Source: Caballeronia telluris
Lineage (GTDB): Bacteria; Pseudomonadota; Gammaproteobacteria; Burkholderiales; Burkholderiaceae
Direction of reading: 5' to 3'
DNA length: 64,000 nt
Assembly: GCF_001544495.1 (NCBI RefSeq)
Contig: NZ_FCNZ02000014.1
Span: forward strand, 143,143-207,142
Part shown: one piece after another, positions 27,406-41,644 of the stretch
How positions within the stretch are numbered: position 1 is the first letter of the stretch
Layout: each line of letters starts with the position of its first letter
Translations under genes and position numbers: made by a program
Notes under the pieces: model-generated
Told to the model about the DNA's origin: nothing
Seen by the model: only the letters and a program-made list of their open reading frames with translations
Databases searched by the model: none

Positions 27406-27876
27406 GTGAATCTCAACGCAACCCTGTTTGCGCAAATGGTCGTGTTTCTGATCCTCGCGTGGTTCACGATGAAGTTCGTGTGGCCGCCGTTGATCAACGC
27501 CCTCGATGAGCGCTCGAAGAAGATCGCCGACGGCCTCGCCGCCGCCGAAAAGGGCAAGACGGAACTCGAAGCCGCGCACAAGCGCGTCGACCAGGAACTC
27601 GCGCAAGCCCGTAACGACGGCCAGCAGCGTATCGCCGAAGCTGAAAAGCGCGCGGTCGCCGTCGCCGATGAAATCAAGGCCAACGCACAAGCCGAAGCCG
27701 CGCGCATCGTTGCGCAGGCGAAGGCCGACGCGGACCAGCAAGTCGTGAAGGCACGCGAAACACTGCGCGCCGAAGTCGCGGCTTTGGCCGTGAAGGGCGC
27801 CGAGCAAATCCTGAAGCGCGAAGTCGACCAGAAGGCGCATGCCGATCTGCTGAATCAACTCAAAACCGAGCTCTGA
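27406..27876 (+). CDS. atpF: ATP synthase F0 subunit b
   Basis: 156 residues, the standard length. One N-terminal membrane helix ([20 protein letters not shown]) is followed by a long alanine- and glutamate-rich coiled coil that forms the peripheral stalk. Two bases separate it from atpH, indicating translational coupling. Confidence 0.95.
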   Translation: MNLNATLFAQMVVFLILAWFTMKFVWPPLINALDERSKKIADGLAAAEKGKTELEAAHKRVDQELAQARNDGQQRIAEAEKRAVAVADEIKANAQAEAARIVAQAKADADQQVVKARETLRAEVAALAVKGAEQILKREVDQKAHADLLNQLKTEL

Positions 27877-27878
27877 TC

Positions 27879-28421
27879 ATGGCCGAACTTGCAACCATCG
27901 CCCGTCCTTACGCAGAAGCGCTGTTTCGCGTGGCCGAAGCCGGTGATCTCGCGGCCTGGTCCAACTTCGTCGAGGAGCTGGCACAGGTTGCGCGTCTGCC
28001 GGAAGTGCTGTCGGTCGCCACGAACCCGAAGGTCAGCCGCGAACAGGTCAGCGACCTGCTGCTTTCCGCGGTGAAGTCGCCGTTCGCGCAGGACAACGCC
28101 CAGGCGAAGAACTTCGTGCATATGCTGGTCGATAACCATCGCCTGCCGCTGATGCCCGAAGTCGCCGTGCAGTTCGACGAGTTGAAGAACGCCCGCGAAG
28201 GCGCGGCCGACGCGTTGATCGTGAGCGCGTTCCCGCTCGAAGGCGAACAGTTGAACGACCTCGTCGCAAGTCTCGAACGCAAGTTCCAACGCAAGCTGAA
28301 AGCCACCGTCGAAATCGACCCGTCGCTGATCGGCGGCGTGCGCGTGACGGTTGGCGACGAAGTGCTCGATACCTCGGTCCGCGCGCGCCTCGCCAGCATG
28401 CAGACGGCTCTGACCGCCTGA
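27879..28421 (+). CDS. atpH: ATP synthase F1 subunit delta
   Basis: 180 residues. The N-terminal [17 protein letters not shown] and the C-terminal [20 protein letters not shown] are characteristic of delta/OSCP, which links the b dimer to the top of the alpha3beta3 head. It sits between atpF and atpA as in other proteobacteria. Confidence 0.95.
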   Translation: MAELATIARPYAEALFRVAEAGDLAAWSNFVEELAQVARLPEVLSVATNPKVSREQVSDLLLSAVKSPFAQDNAQAKNFVHMLVDNHRLPLMPEVAVQFDELKNAREGAADALIVSAFPLEGEQLNDLVASLERKFQRKLKATVEIDPSLIGGVRVTVGDEVLDTSVRARLASMQTALTA

Positions 28422-28467
28422 CGCGCCGAAGCTGGCACGCAACAGAATTGACTATCAGGAGCGAATA

Positions 28468-30009
28468 ATGCAACTCAATCCCTCTGAGATCAGTGAGCTG
28501 ATCAAGAGCCGGATCCAGGGCCTTGAAGCGAGCGCGGACGTTCGCAACCAGGGCACGGTGATCTCCGTGACCGACGGTATCGTGCGCATCCACGGCCTGT
28601 CGGACGTGATGCAGGGCGAAATGCTCGAATTCCCGGGCAACACGTTCGGCCTCGCGCTGAACCTCGAGCGCGACTCGGTCGGCGCCGTGATTCTGGGTGA
28701 ATACGAACACATTTCGGAAGGCGACATCGTCAAGACGACGGGCCGCATTCTCGAAGTGCCGGTGGGTCCGGAACTGCTCGGCCGCGTGGTCGATGCACTC
28801 GGCAACCCGATCGACGGCAAGGGTCCGGTCAACGCGAAGATGACCGACGCAGTCGAAAAGATTGCACCGGGCGTGATCTGGCGTAAGTCGGTGTCGGAGC
28901 CGGTCCAGACCGGCCTGAAGTCGATCGACGCGATGGTTCCCGTCGGCCGCGGCCAGCGCGAACTGATCATCGGCGACCGCCAGTGCGGCAAGACCGCCGT
29001 CGCGATCGACGCGATCATCAACCAGAAAGGCAAGAACCTCCTCTGTATCTACGTCGCGATCGGCCAGAAGGCTTCGTCGATCATGAACGTGGTGCGCAAG
29101 CTCGAAGAAACCGGCGCGATGGAATACACGATCGTCGTCGCGGCTTCGGCTTCGGAATCGGCTGCGATGCAATATCTCGCGCCGTACGCCGGCTGCACGA
29201 TGGGCGAGTACTTCCGCGATCGTGGCCAGGACGCGCTGATCGTCTATGACGACTTGACCAAGCAAGCGTGGGCGTATCGCCAGATTTCGCTCTTGCTGCG
29301 CCGCCCGCCGGGCCGTGAAGCGTATCCGGGCGACGTGTTCTATCTGCACTCGCGTCTCCTCGAACGTGCGGCTCGCGTGTCGGAAGACTACGTCGAGAAG
29401 TTCACCAACGGCGAAGTGAAGGGCAAGAGCGGCTCGCTGACGGCACTGCCCGTCATCGAAACGCAAGCCGGCGACGTGACCGCGTTCGTTCCGACGAACG
29501 TGATCTCGATCACTGACGGCCAGATCTTCCTGGAAACCGACCTGTTCAACGCCGGTATCCGCCCTGCGATCAACGCGGGCGTCTCGGTGTCGCGAGTCGG
29601 CGGTGCAGCGCAGACCAAGGTCGTGAAGAAGCTGTCGGGCGGTATCCGTACCGACCTCGCGCAGTATCGTGAACTCGCGGCGTTCGCGCAGTTCGCATCG
29701 GACCTCGACGAAGCCACCCGCAAGCAGCTCGAACGCGGCCGCCGCGTGACGGAACTGCTCAAGCAGCCGCAGTATCAGCCGCTGCAAGTGTGGGAACTGG
29801 CTGTCGCGCTGTTCGCGGCGAACAACGGTTATCTCGACGACCTCGAAGTCAGCCAGGTGCTGCCGTTCGAAAAGGGTCTGCGCGAATACCTGAAGACGAG
29901 CCACGCCGACATGATCAAGCGCATCGAAGACAACAAAGACTTGTCGAAGGACGACGACGGCGCACTGCATGCCGCGCTGAAGGACTTCAAGAAGTCGGGC
30001 GCTTACTGA
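28468..30009 (+). CDS. atpA: ATP synthase F1 subunit alpha
   Basis: 513 residues. Walker A reads GDRQCGKTA, with cysteine where threonine is more common. [19 protein letters not shown] is the alpha-subunit signature and the C-terminal helical domain is complete. It binds nucleotide at non-catalytic sites. The ribosome-binding site CAGGAGCG lies just before ATG. Confidence 0.97.
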   Translation: MQLNPSEISELIKSRIQGLEASADVRNQGTVISVTDGIVRIHGLSDVMQGEMLEFPGNTFGLALNLERDSVGAVILGEYEHISEGDIVKTTGRILEVPVGPELLGRVVDALGNPIDGKGPVNAKMTDAVEKIAPGVIWRKSVSEPVQTGLKSIDAMVPVGRGQRELIIGDRQCGKTAVAIDAIINQKGKNLLCIYVAIGQKASSIMNVVRKLEETGAMEYTIVVAASASESAAMQYLAPYAGCTMGEYFRDRGQDALIVYDDLTKQAWAYRQISLLLRRPPGREAYPGDVFYLHSRLLERAARVSEDYVEKFTNGEVKGKSGSLTALPVIETQAGDVTAFVPTNVISITDGQIFLETDLFNAGIRPAINAGVSVSRVGGAAQTKVVKKLSGGIRTDLAQYRELAAFAQFASDLDEATRKQLERGRRVTELLKQPQYQPLQVWELAVALFAANNGYLDDLEVSQVLPFEKGLREYLKTSHADMIKRIEDNKDLSKDDDGALHAALKDFKKSGAY

Positions 30010-30104
30010 TCTCAACATTGATCGGGACTTTGGAGCGGCGCGGGCCGCTTCGGGCCGCAAGGCAGGATGAAGCACCCCGCGCCACTCTGATCAAGGAGTA
30101 AGCA

Positions 30105-30995
30105 ATGGCTGGAATGAAGGAAATTCGCGGCAAGATCAAGAGCGTGCAGAACACGCGCAAGATCACGAAGGCGATGGAGATGGTGGCCGCATCGAAGATG
30201 CGCCGCGCGCAAGAACGCATGCGCGCCGCTCGTCCGTACGCCGTCAAGGTTCGTGACATCGCGGCGCACATGAGTGCAGCCACGCCCGAGTACCGTCATC
30301 CGTTCATGGTGAAGAACGAAGGCGCGAAAGTGGCCGGCATCATCCTCGTCACGACCGACAAGGGCCTGTGTGGCGGCATGAACACGAACATCCTGCGTGC
30401 ATCGGTTCAGAAGTTCAAGGAACTGGAGCAGCAGGGCACGTCGATCGAAGCATCGGCGATCGGCAGCAAGGGTCTCGGCTTTCTCAATCGCCTGCGCGCG
30501 AAGGTCGTGTCGCAAGTCACGCATCTCGGCGACACGCCGCATCTGGAAAAGCTGATCGGCGCGGTGAAGGTGCAGCTCGACCTGTACTCGGAAGGCAAGA
30601 TCAACGCGGTGTACCTGGCGTACACGCGCTTCGTCAACACGATGAAGCAGGAAGCGGTGATCGAGCAACTGCTGCCGCTGTCGGCGGAAGACTTCAAGCG
30701 CCGCGACGACGAAGAAGGGTCCGTCACGCCGAAAACGTCGTGGGACTACATCTACGAGCCGGATGCGCAGACCGTTGTTGATGAACTGCTCGTGCGTTAT
30801 GTCGAAGCGCTCGTCTATCAGGCGGTCGCGGAGAACATGGCGTCGGAGCAATCGGCCCGGATGGTCGCGATGAAGGCCGCGTCGGACAATGCGAAGACCG
30901 TGATCGGCGAATTGCAGCTCGTCTACAACAAGAGCCGGCAGGCCGCGATTACGAAGGAACTCTCGGAAATCGTCGGCGGCGCCGCTGCGGTCTGA
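30105..30995 (+). CDS. atpG: ATP synthase F1 subunit gamma
   Basis: 296 residues with AAGGAGTAAGC upstream. The N-terminal rotor helix is [20 protein letters not shown], and the C-terminal helix ends in [19 protein letters not shown], the classic gamma signature. It forms the central stalk. 95 bases follow atpA; no internal promoter is evident. Confidence 0.96.
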   Translation: MAGMKEIRGKIKSVQNTRKITKAMEMVAASKMRRAQERMRAARPYAVKVRDIAAHMSAATPEYRHPFMVKNEGAKVAGIILVTTDKGLCGGMNTNILRASVQKFKELEQQGTSIEASAIGSKGLGFLNRLRAKVVSQVTHLGDTPHLEKLIGAVKVQLDLYSEGKINAVYLAYTRFVNTMKQEAVIEQLLPLSAEDFKRRDDEEGSVTPKTSWDYIYEPDAQTVVDELLVRYVEALVYQAVAENMASEQSARMVAMKAASDNAKTVIGELQLVYNKSRQAAITKELSEIVGGAAAV

Positions 30996-30998
30996 TGA

Positions 30999-32432
<1,434 letters not shown>

Positions 32433-32523
32433 AGGCTTGAGTGCAGGCAACGTGGCGCGGATTCTGCGGCGATCAAGGTAGAAGCCGCGCCAAACGCATT
32501 ACGCTCAACCAGGAATCGACACC

Positions 32524-32949
32524 ATGGCAACCATCAAAGTAGACGTCGTCAGCGCGGAAGAGCAGATCTTCTCGGGTCAGGCGAAGTTCGTCGCGCTGCC
32601 GGGCGAAGCGGGTGAACTCGGCATTCTGCCGGGCCACACGCCGCTCATCACGCGTATTCGTCCGGGCGCGGTGCGCATCGAGGCGGAAGACGGCTCGGAA
32701 GAATTCGTGTTCGTCGCAGGCGGGATTCTCGAAATCCAGCCGGGCGTCGTGACCGTGCTCGCCGATACGGCGATCCGCGGCGCCGACCTCGACGAAGCGA
32801 AAGCCGAGCAGGCGAAGAAGCGTGCCGAAGAAGCGCTGCAAAACACGGGCTCGAACCTTGAGTACGCAACCGCGCAAGCGGAACTGGCGTATGCGACGGC
32901 TCAGCTCGCGGCCATTCAGCGTCTGCGGAAGCTTCGCGCGCAGCATTGA
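32524..32949 (+). CDS. atpC: ATP synthase F1 subunit epsilon
   Basis: 141 residues. The N-terminal beta-sandwich ([34 protein letters not shown]) is followed by a C-terminal helical pair rich in alanine, which in homologues can inhibit ATP hydrolysis. Last gene of the operon; a terminator follows at 32976. Confidence 0.95.
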   Translation: MATIKVDVVSAEEQIFSGQAKFVALPGEAGELGILPGHTPLITRIRPGAVRIEAEDGSEEFVFVAGGILEIQPGVVTVLADTAIRGADLDEAKAEQAKKRAEEALQNTGSNLEYATAQAELAYATAQLAAIQRLRKLRAQH

Positions 32950-32975
32950 GCGCGGTTTCATCGCGTGATCGAAAG

Positions 32976-32997
32976 AGCAGCCTTCGGGCTGCTTTTT
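32976..32997 (+). terminator. Rho-independent terminator of the atp operon
   Basis: Stem AGCAGCC / GGCTGCT with a TTCG tetraloop and a T5 run, 26 bases after the atpC stop. Confidence 0.9.
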
Positions 32998-33224
32998 CGT
33001 TTTTGGCGCGCCGATACACGCCCGACACGCTCGCGCATTTCTGCATATCGATTGTGCGGCGGCTCACGTTTCGCGCGTACACGCTGATTCGACGCCGTTT
33101 GTGCGCGGCGGTGACAAGATGCGTTGCGGGTAACACTCAATGCCCGCCATTCCTTTTGCCATGCAAAATGGTCTTCCAAAACGCCTGCAACGCTGGGGCA
33201 GCGGATTCCAAAGCGGAGACATCG

Positions 33225-34955
33225 ATGGCAAATCAACCGACGCAAGCCGGCGCGCAAATCGAACCGCGCGACGGCCTTTCCTACGTCCGCGGCTCGACCG
33301 ACATTCCCCTCTCCGACGCGACCGTGTCGCGCTTTCTCCTCGACACGGTCGCGCGATTTCCCGACCGGCCGGCCGTCACGTTTCGCGAGCAGAACATCCG
33401 CTGGACCTGGCGGCAGTTCGCCGACGAAGTCGACATCCTCGCATGCGGGCTCATTGCGCTCGGGATCGAAAAGGGCGATCGAGTGGGAATCTGGTCGCCG
33501 AATCGCGCTGAATGGCTGCTGACGCAGTTCGCGACGGCGCGGATCGGCGCGGTGCTGGTGAACATCAACCCGGCTTATCGGCTCGCCGAACTCGAATACG
33601 CGCTCAACAAGGTCGGCTGTCGCGCGCTGATCGCGGCCGAGCAGTTCAAGACGTCGAAGTATCTGGACATGCTGCAAACGCTCGCGCCCGAACTCGCCAA
33701 CGCCGAGCCGAACGCGCTGCGCGCCGCGAAGCTGCCGACGTTGCGCACGGTGATCCGCATGGGCGAGGCGAAAACGGCCGGCATGCTCAATTTCGGCGAT
33801 GTCATGGCGCGCGGCCGCGAGCAACTCGATACGCCGAAGCTCGGCGCACTCGAAGCGACGCTCAACGCTCAAGAGCCGATCAACATCCAGTTCACGAGCG
33901 GCACGACCGGCAATCCGAAGGGCGCGACACTCACGCACCACAACGTTGTGAACAACGCGCGCTATATCGCGATGGCGATGCGCCTCTCCGAGAACGATTC
34001 GCTTTGCATTCCGGTGCCGCTTTATCACTGCTTCGGCATGGTGCTGGCGGTGCTCGCGTGCGTCTCGACGGGCTGCGCGATGGTTTTCCCCGGCGAAGCC
34101 TTCGATCCCGCCGCGACGCTCGCCGCCGTCCACGAGGAGCGCTGCACGGCGCTGCACGGCGTGCCGACGATGTTCATCGCCGAGCTTGATCATCCCGACT
34201 TCGCGAACTACGACCTCAGCCGCCTGCGCACGGGCATCATGGCCGGCTCGCCGTGCCCGATCGAGACGATGAAGCGCGTCGTGTCGACGATGAACCTGCG
34301 CGAGATCACGATCGCCTACGGCATGACGGAAACGAGCCCGGTGTCATTCCAGAGTTCGACGACCGATCCGCTCGACAAGCGCACGACGACGGTCGGACGC
34401 ATCCAGCCGCACCTCGAAGTGAAGGTGATCGATCCGACGGGTGACATCGTGCCGGTCGGCGAAACGGGCGAACTGTGCACGCGCGGCTATTCGGTGATGA
34501 AGGGCTATTGGGGCGAAGAGGAAAAGACGCGCGAATCGATCGTCGATGGCTGGATGCACACCGGCGATCTCGCGACGATCGACGCCGAAGGCTATTGCAA
34601 CATCGTCGGCCGGCTGAAGGACATGCTGATTCGCGGCGGCGAAAACGTCTATCCGCGCGAAATCGAAGAGTTTCTGTTCCGGCATCCGAAGGTGCAGTCG
34701 GTCCAGGTGTTCGGCGTGCCCGACCAGAAATACGGAGAGGAAGTGTGCGCGTGGATCGTCGTGCGGCCGGGCGAGCACGCGACCGAGCAGGACATTCGCG
34801 AATTCTGCCAAGGGCAGATCGCGCATTACAAGATCCCGCGTTATATCCGCTTCGTCGACGAGTTGCCGATGACCGTGACCGGCAAGGCGCAAAAATTCGT
34901 CATGCGCGCGCGGATGATCGAAGAACTGAAGGTGGCGGAGACAAAAACGGCTTGA
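33225..34955 (+). CDS. Acyl-CoA synthetase, AMP-binding family
   Basis: 576 residues from ATG 33225 ([17 protein letters not shown]), preceded by AGCGGAGAC. Adenylate-forming motifs appear in order: [60 protein letters not shown], and the catalytic lysine in TGKAQKF. It activates a carboxylic acid to the acyl-CoA through an acyl-AMP. The sequence resembles medium-chain fatty acyl-CoA ligases; chain length is not predictable. It stands alone after the atp operon. Confidence 0.88.
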   Translation: MANQPTQAGAQIEPRDGLSYVRGSTDIPLSDATVSRFLLDTVARFPDRPAVTFREQNIRWTWRQFADEVDILACGLIALGIEKGDRVGIWSPNRAEWLLTQFATARIGAVLVNINPAYRLAELEYALNKVGCRALIAAEQFKTSKYLDMLQTLAPELANAEPNALRAAKLPTLRTVIRMGEAKTAGMLNFGDVMARGREQLDTPKLGALEATLNAQEPINIQFTSGTTGNPKGATLTHHNVVNNARYIAMAMRLSENDSLCIPVPLYHCFGMVLAVLACVSTGCAMVFPGEAFDPAATLAAVHEERCTALHGVPTMFIAELDHPDFANYDLSRLRTGIMAGSPCPIETMKRVVSTMNLREITIAYGMTETSPVSFQSSTTDPLDKRTTTVGRIQPHLEVKVIDPTGDIVPVGETGELCTRGYSVMKGYWGEEEKTRESIVDGWMHTGDLATIDAEGYCNIVGRLKDMLIRGGENVYPREIEEFLFRHPKVQSVQVFGVPDQKYGEEVCAWIVVRPGEHATEQDIREFCQGQIAHYKIPRYIRFVDELPMTVTGKAQKFVMRARMIEELKVAETKTA

Positions 34956-35008
34956 ATCGACGGAGAATGCGTCGCGTTTTCCCATCGACATCGACAGACG
35001 CAACAAAC

Positions 35009-35033
35009 GCGCGATTCGTTTCAGGAATCGCGC
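35009..35033. repeat. 9-bp inverted repeat downstream of the acyl-CoA synthetase gene
   Basis: GCGCGATTC and GAATCGCGC separated by GTTTCAG. It could be a hairpin of the 3' transcript end, but no T run follows on the plus strand. Confidence 0.4.
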
Positions 35034-35050
35034 AAACGTTTGTCCGGACG

Positions 35051-35076
35051 AAAAAAAAGCGGGCCTGGAGCCCGCT
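35051..35076 (-). terminator. Rho-independent terminator on the minus strand without a known gene
   Basis: Read on the minus strand, AGCGGGC-TCCAG-GCCCGCT is followed by eight T (plus-strand A run at 35051-35058). It would end a leftward transcript starting somewhere between 35080 and 35560. No minus-strand gene is evident there. Confidence 0.6.
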
Positions 35077-35116
35077 AAAAACCACACGCTACGGGGTTAG
35101 CGCGAGGAGACCAAAG

Positions 35117-35287
35117 GTGGGAACGATTTCGATACCGCTTGTGTACCGAAGAACGACCCCAGCAAAGATGTCCCAGTCGAGGGTTTCGGCGATTGCCGAC
35201 TATCAGGCGCGTGGTCTTTCCTTACACACCGCACCCAACACATCCGTGTTGAAACCGTTTGAAGAGATTGTGGGCGAATTGATCTGA
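35117..35287 (+). CDS. Possible small hypothetical protein
   Basis: 56 codons from GTG 35117, with GAGGAGACC 5-6 bases upstream; an internal ATG at 35168 would leave 39. The product would be hydrophilic, without a signal peptide or membrane helix, and ends FEEIVGELI. I do not recognise it. Support is the good ribosome-binding site only. It lies opposite the region served by the minus-strand terminator, so it may instead be the complement of an antisense RNA. Confidence 0.35.
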   Translation: MGTISIPLVYRRTTPAKMSQSRVSAIADYQARGLSLHTAPNTSVLKPFEEIVGELI

Positions 35288-35564
35288 AGTCGCCGTAACA
35301 AAGTGTTTCAGGTTGTAACCCGCGTCGCATAAGGCACAGCGGAAATATCTAAGCGCTTTTTCTGGCAAATTCGAATATAAATTGTTCGACCATTGGAGTT
35401 TGCCGCCCCGCGAATTGGCGTTATGGTCCGATTGCTATTTTTCAGACTAGTGCAAAAACTCTAAAAGTCCGCGAGAATCGAACGTCCGGTCTAATGAAAT
35501 CGAAACGCATTTTTGGCAGGCAAGGAATAAACCGGCCGGCCACGCGAAAACACGGAGACAACAA
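35288..35564. other. AT-rich gap before the hydrolase gene
   Basis: No gene is seen. The stretch is AT-rich, with AATATAAATTG near 35375, and probably carries the hydrolase promoter; a precise promoter could not be assigned. Together with 34956-35116 it makes a gap of about 600 bases broken only by the doubtful small ORF. Confidence 0.35.
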
Positions 35565-36503
35565 TTGACCATCGACGCAGACCTCCTCGGCTACTACCGC
35601 GCGGTTGCGGAAACCTTCCCGCCGCTTCTCTACGACGCCGATGCGCAGGCTGTGCGCCAGCGCTTCAGCGATGTCGCCCGCACCTTCGCACGCCCGCGTC
35701 CCGGGGAAATCGCCGTGACGGACACCGTGCTGCCGCTCGAGGGGCGCGAACTTCCGGCCCGCTTCTATCGACCGGCGGCGGCGAGTGGCGCGCTGCCGCT
35801 GCTCGTGTACTTTCACGGTGGCGGCTGGGTCGTCGGCGATCTCGATACGCATGACGAGTTCGTCGCCCGCCTCGCCATCGACGCGAATTGCGCCGTCGCC
35901 AGCGTCGACTATCGGCTTGCGCCGGAGCATCCGTTCCCCGCGCCGTGCGACGACGCGCTCGATGCGCTGCTCTGGCTCGCGGAACATCGCTCGCGGCTCG
36001 GTTTCGTCACCGACCGGCTGGCCGTCGGCGGCGACAGCGCAGGTGCGCATCTCGCCGTCGTCGCGGCGCGCGGCGCCAATGAGCGCGTCGCCGGGCTGGT
36101 CGGCGCGCAGTTGCTGCTTTATCCGGCGATGCGCCGCCAGTTCGAGAGCGCGAGTTGTATCGCGAATGCGAACGGCCCGGGGCTGACCAACGACGAAATG
36201 AAATGGTACTGGGCGCAATTCCTGTCCGGCGCGGCGCCGGTCGCCGACGACGTCCGCGCGTTCCCGCTCGCCGAGCCGTTCGAACGCGCGCCGTCGCCGG
36301 CGCTGATCGTCGCCGCCGCGCACGATCCGCTCTACGACGACGCCTTCGAACTCTCGCGCTTTCTGCAAACCAGCGGCGGGCGCGTTGAACTGATCGACGC
36401 CGCCGACATGACGCACGGTTTCGGGCGCATCCAGTCGCATTCGCCCGTGGCGGCGGCGCATATGAAGCGCGTCGCGGCGCGCATCGGCGAGATGCTGCGC
36501 TAG
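35565..36503 (+). CDS. Alpha/beta hydrolase of the hormone-sensitive-lipase family
   Basis: 312 residues from TTG 35565, with CGGAGAC upstream. The oxyanion-hole motif HGGGW, the nucleophile GDSAG, the acid in AAHDPLYDD and the catalytic histidine in MTHGF are all present in order. These are esterases or lipases acting on short acyl esters, usually cytoplasmic; no signal peptide is visible. The convergent PheC-like gene ends 5 bases after it. Confidence 0.87.
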   Translation: MTIDADLLGYYRAVAETFPPLLYDADAQAVRQRFSDVARTFARPRPGEIAVTDTVLPLEGRELPARFYRPAAASGALPLLVYFHGGGWVVGDLDTHDEFVARLAIDANCAVASVDYRLAPEHPFPAPCDDALDALLWLAEHRSRLGFVTDRLAVGGDSAGAHLAVVAARGANERVAGLVGAQLLLYPAMRRQFESASCIANANGPGLTNDEMKWYWAQFLSGAAPVADDVRAFPLAEPFERAPSPALIVAAAHDPLYDDAFELSRFLQTSGGRVELIDAADMTHGFGRIQSHSPVAAAHMKRVAARIGEMLR

Positions 36504-36507
36504 CGCG

Positions 36508-37347
36508 TCACTTCAGCCACTTGTCGACGACCGACTGAAACTCGCCGGTCGAGCGGGCGAGGTGCAGCCACTGATCGACGTACTGCTGGAACGGCACGTC
36601 GCCGCGCGGCACAAGATACGCCTTTTCGCCGAACTGGAACGGCTTGTCCGGATGCACGGAGCACAGTCCCGGGTTGAGCTTCTGCTGCAGCAGCGTTTCC
36701 GAGGCGTCGGTGACCATCACGTCGGCGTGACCGTCGAGGATCTGCTTGAAGATCGTCACGTTGTCCGGATACTCGATCAACTGCGAGTGCGTGAAGAATT
36801 GCTTCGCGAAGCGCTCGTTGGTGCCACCCGGGTTGACGATCGTGCGCACGGTCGGCTGATCGATCTGCTCGACGGTCTGATATTTTTCGACGTCGTCGCA
36901 CCGCACGATCGGCGTCTTGCCGTCGACCATGTACGGCTGCGTGAAGAACGCGCGCTTCTGGCGCTCGAGCGTCGTCGAAACGCCGCCGACCGCGATGTCG
37001 CATTTCGCGACGAAGTCGTTCATCAGGTTCGACCACGACGTCTTCACGTACTCCGCCTTCACGCCGAGCGATTTCGCGAGACTCTCGGCGAGATCGATGT
37101 CGATGCCTTCGAACTGGCCGTCCGGTTTCAGGAAGCTGTACGGCTTGTAGTCGCCGGTCGTGCAGACGCGCAGTGTGCGGCGGGCGAGGACGTCGTCAAG
37201 ACGCGAGGGCGCCGGCGCCGCGACCGCGGGCGTCGCGCTGGCTGCGGGCCGTCCCGAGACGGTTCCGGCCTGAACCGTTTGCGCGAGCGCGCTGCCGGAG
37301 AGCGAGACCGCCGCGACCGCTGCAAGATGAACGAGGAGGTTTTTCAT
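36508..37347 (-). CDS. Periplasmic cyclohexadienyl dehydratase-like (PheC-type) solute-binding-fold protein
   Basis: 279 residues from ATG 37347, starting with a signal peptide ([14 protein letters not shown]...GSALA-Q) and a proline/alanine-rich spacer. The body follows family 3 solute-binding proteins: [42 protein letters not shown] and [10 protein letters not shown]. The NPGGTNE and VMVTDASE blocks match PheC, a periplasmic enzyme turning prephenate or arogenate into phenylpyruvate or phenylalanine. No ABC permease or ATPase gene is adjacent, which favours an enzyme over a transport receptor. Activity is inferred. Confidence 0.75.
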   Translation of the reverse strand: MKNLLVHLAAVAAVSLSGSALAQTVQAGTVSGRPAASATPAVAAPAPSRLDDVLARRTLRVCTTGDYKPYSFLKPDGQFEGIDIDLAESLAKSLGVKAEYVKTSWSNLMNDFVAKCDIAVGGVSTTLERQKRAFFTQPYMVDGKTPIVRCDDVEKYQTVEQIDQPTVRTIVNPGGTNERFAKQFFTHSQLIEYPDNVTIFKQILDGHADVMVTDASETLLQQKLNPGLCSVHPDKPFQFGEKAYLVPRGDVPFQQYVDQWLHLARSTGEFQSVVDKWLK

Positions 37348-37518
37348 TGGTTTTCTTGTGGGTTGATATGGCCGTCGATCATAGCGACGGATGCGGCACT
37401 TGAACAAGGCACGCGATCCCCGATCGCGCCACCGCCGCACGAGTCCGCACCGTCTGCCATCGCAAAAAGGCGAGGCCGCTCCGGTAGAATGGCTCTTTGC
37501 CTTCCAGCACCGAGCGAC

Positions 37519-38613
37519 GTGGCCCATACCCTTCTCAACGATACTTTCCTGCGCGCGCTGTTGCGCCAGCCGACCGACTACACGCCGATCTGGCTGATGC
37601 GTCAGGCGGGCCGTTATCTGCCGGAGTACAACGCCACGCGCGCGCGCGCCGGGAGCTTCCTGGGGCTCGCGAAAAATCCCGATTACGCGACCGAAGTCAC
37701 GCTCCAGCCGCTCGAACGTTTTCCGCTCGACGCCGCCATCCTCTTCTCCGACATCCTGACGATTCCCGACGCGATGGGGCTCGGCCTGAATTTCGTGCAG
37801 GGCGAAGGTCCGCGTTTCGAGCGCACGGTGCGCACGGAAGCCGACGTCGCGAGGCTCGCGGTGCCGGACATCGACGCAACGCTCCGCTACGTGACCGACG
37901 CGGTCAGCCAGATTCGCCGCGCGCTCACCGATGGCGAAGGCCGCCAGAAAGTACCGCTGATCGGCTTCTCGGGCAGTCCGTGGACGCTCGCGTGCTACAT
38001 GGTCGAGGGCGGCGGCTCGGACGACCATCGCACGGTCAAGTCGATGGCGTACGCGCGGCCGGACCTGATGCACCGCATCCTCGACATCAACGCGCAAGCG
38101 GTCGTCGCGTACCTGAACGCGCAGATCGAAGCGGGCGCGCAGGCCGTGATGATCTTCGATACCTGGGGCGGCGCGCTCGCCGACGGCGCGTATCAGCGCT
38201 TTTCGCTCGACTACATCGGGAAGGTCGTGGCGGGCGTCAAGCGCGAGCATGACGGCGCGCGGGTGCCGGTGATCACGTTCACGAAGGGCGGCGGGCTGTG
38301 GCTGGAAGAAATCGCGTCGATCGGCGTCGACGCGGTCGGGCTCGACTGGACCGTCAATCTCGGCGCGGCGCGTGCAAAGGTCGGTGACCGGGTGGCGTTG
38401 CAGGGCAATATCGATCCGAGCGTGCTGTTCGCGCCCCCGGCGGCGATTCGCACTGAAGCGCGCGCCGTGCTCGACAGCTTCGGCAACCATCCGGGGCACG
38501 TGTTCAACCTCGGTCACGGCATCTCGCAGTTCACGCCGCCGGAGCACGTCGCGGAACTGGTCGATGAAGTGCATCGCCACAGCCGCGCCATCCGGCAACG
38601 CAATAACGCCTGA
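37519..38613 (+). CDS. hemE: Uroporphyrinogen decarboxylase
   Basis: 364 residues from GTG 37519 ([10 protein letters not shown]), the family length in Burkholderia; an ATG ten codons earlier is possible. Motifs include [15 protein letters not shown] near the N-terminus, the catalytic aspartate in [12 protein letters not shown], and [16 protein letters not shown]. It decarboxylates uroporphyrinogen III to coproporphyrinogen III in haem synthesis. It is followed by a 453-base non-coding gap. Confidence 0.96.
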   Translation: MAHTLLNDTFLRALLRQPTDYTPIWLMRQAGRYLPEYNATRARAGSFLGLAKNPDYATEVTLQPLERFPLDAAILFSDILTIPDAMGLGLNFVQGEGPRFERTVRTEADVARLAVPDIDATLRYVTDAVSQIRRALTDGEGRQKVPLIGFSGSPWTLACYMVEGGGSDDHRTVKSMAYARPDLMHRILDINAQAVVAYLNAQIEAGAQAVMIFDTWGGALADGAYQRFSLDYIGKVVAGVKREHDGARVPVITFTKGGGLWLEEIASIGVDAVGLDWTVNLGAARAKVGDRVALQGNIDPSVLFAPPAAIRTEARAVLDSFGNHPGHVFNLGHGISQFTPPEHVAELVDEVHRHSRAIRQRNNA

Positions 38614-38728
38614 GCGTTCGTTTGGTGCGGCGCGGCAATCGAGCGCATCAAGGCCCGTTTGTTGCAACGCACTTTCGAGGTCTTGAAAGCCCGCCCGCGA
38701 GCCATTTCCCGAATGTCAAGGCTTGACT

Positions 38729-38737
38729 TATGCACAT
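38729..38737 (+). other. DnaA box
   Basis: TTATGCACA matches TTATNCACA exactly. A T-rich stretch follows. Confidence 0.6.
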
Positions 38738-38918
38738 TTTTTACGCTGCGGCGCGCCATCAGACGTATCGGGGAAAAGGCTCAATAAAGTTTGTCTATTC
38801 TTCGATCAAGTCATTGATTCAAAAGAATTAACCCGTTGTCTACCCGAAATGTGGGCACGCATGCAAAAGCACCCGGCATGCCTCTTTTTCGAACTGTCAA
38901 CCGAAGTTCTCAACAAAG

Positions 38919-38937
38919 TTATCCACAGGCCTGTGGA
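38919..38937. other. DnaA box within a 16-bp palindrome
   Basis: TTATCCACA (38919-38927) is the strongest DnaA box form. Bases 38922-38937 form the perfect palindrome TCCACAGGCCTGTGGA, whose other half gives an inverted near-match (TTTCCACAG). Confidence 0.65.
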
Positions 38938-39066
38938 AAGCCGCGATTTCTCAAAAATAATCCTGAACTTAGCGCCGATTGTGATGTTTCACTTTAAGTA
39001 CGGGGCGCAAAGCCTTGTGCTGTCGTCGGCGTATCTTGGCGGCGGCCCGTGCGGGCGGCGCGAGAC

Positions 39067-41310
<2,244 letters not shown>

Positions 41311-41324
41311 ACGCGCGGACCGCG

Positions 41325-41498
41325 TCAGGCGCGGCTTCGGTCGGCCTTCAGGCGCGGGGATTCGTCGGCGGGAGAGCGGGGCGCGTCGCCCGCGTCGGCG
41401 CGTTCGCGCGCGATGTGCGGCTGGGCTCCGCGAATGAACAGCACGACGCACAACGCGCACATCGCCCAGATGCAGCCGATCACCATCCACGTGCTCAT
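41325..41498 (-). CDS. Small single-span membrane protein
   Basis: 57 residues from ATG 41498, with GGGGAGAAAG just upstream on the minus strand. One hydrophobic helix (WMVIGCIWAMCALCVVLFIR) is followed by a basic/acidic tail, so it is likely an N-out or N-in inner-membrane protein. It is divergent from putA and convergent with priA. I do not recognise the family. Confidence 0.6.
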   Translation of the reverse strand: MSTWMVIGCIWAMCALCVVLFIRGAQPHIARERADAGDAPRSPADESPRLKADRSRA

Positions 41499-41603
41499 TT
41501 CTTTCTCCCCGAAACTGCGTTTCGCGCGGCTCGAATCGGCGCGCATGGCAGTTATATCGGCGGGGAACGCGCGTTTGATTAGGGCAACTCCGAAAATATT
41601 GAG

Positions 41604-41621
41604 ACTAGGGAAACTACTAGT
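41604..41621. promoter_or_regulatory. Operator-like inverted repeat in the putA upstream region
   Basis: ACTAGGGAAACTACTAGT has inverted ends and resembles ACTAGGGTAAATGCTAGG at 12581. A partial direct copy, AGGGCAACT, lies 26 bases upstream at 41581. The binding protein is unknown. Confidence 0.4.
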
Positions 41622-41644
41622 CGATTTTCGCCATTTTCGAGCAG

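Larger units (their letters stand above)
38614..39066. other. Non-coding gap with DnaA boxes between hemE and priA
   Basis: No gene is seen. The stretch is clearly more AT-rich than its surroundings, especially at 38775-38830 and 38905-38965. It holds two perfect TTATNCACA boxes and one inverted near-match, annotated separately. It may be a DnaA-controlled regulatory region or part of an origin. Confidence 0.55.

Noticed and set aside
28977..29000. Cysteine for threonine in the AtpA P-loop (GDRQCGKTA) as a possible defect
   Set aside because: The residue lies outside the invariant Gly-Lys-Thr positions and the rest of the subunit is intact, so it is likely a natural variant.
35009..35076. 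The two adjacent hairpins considered as a CRISPR or REP-like repeat pair
   Set aside because: The stems differ in sequence and are not repeated elsewhere in the window.
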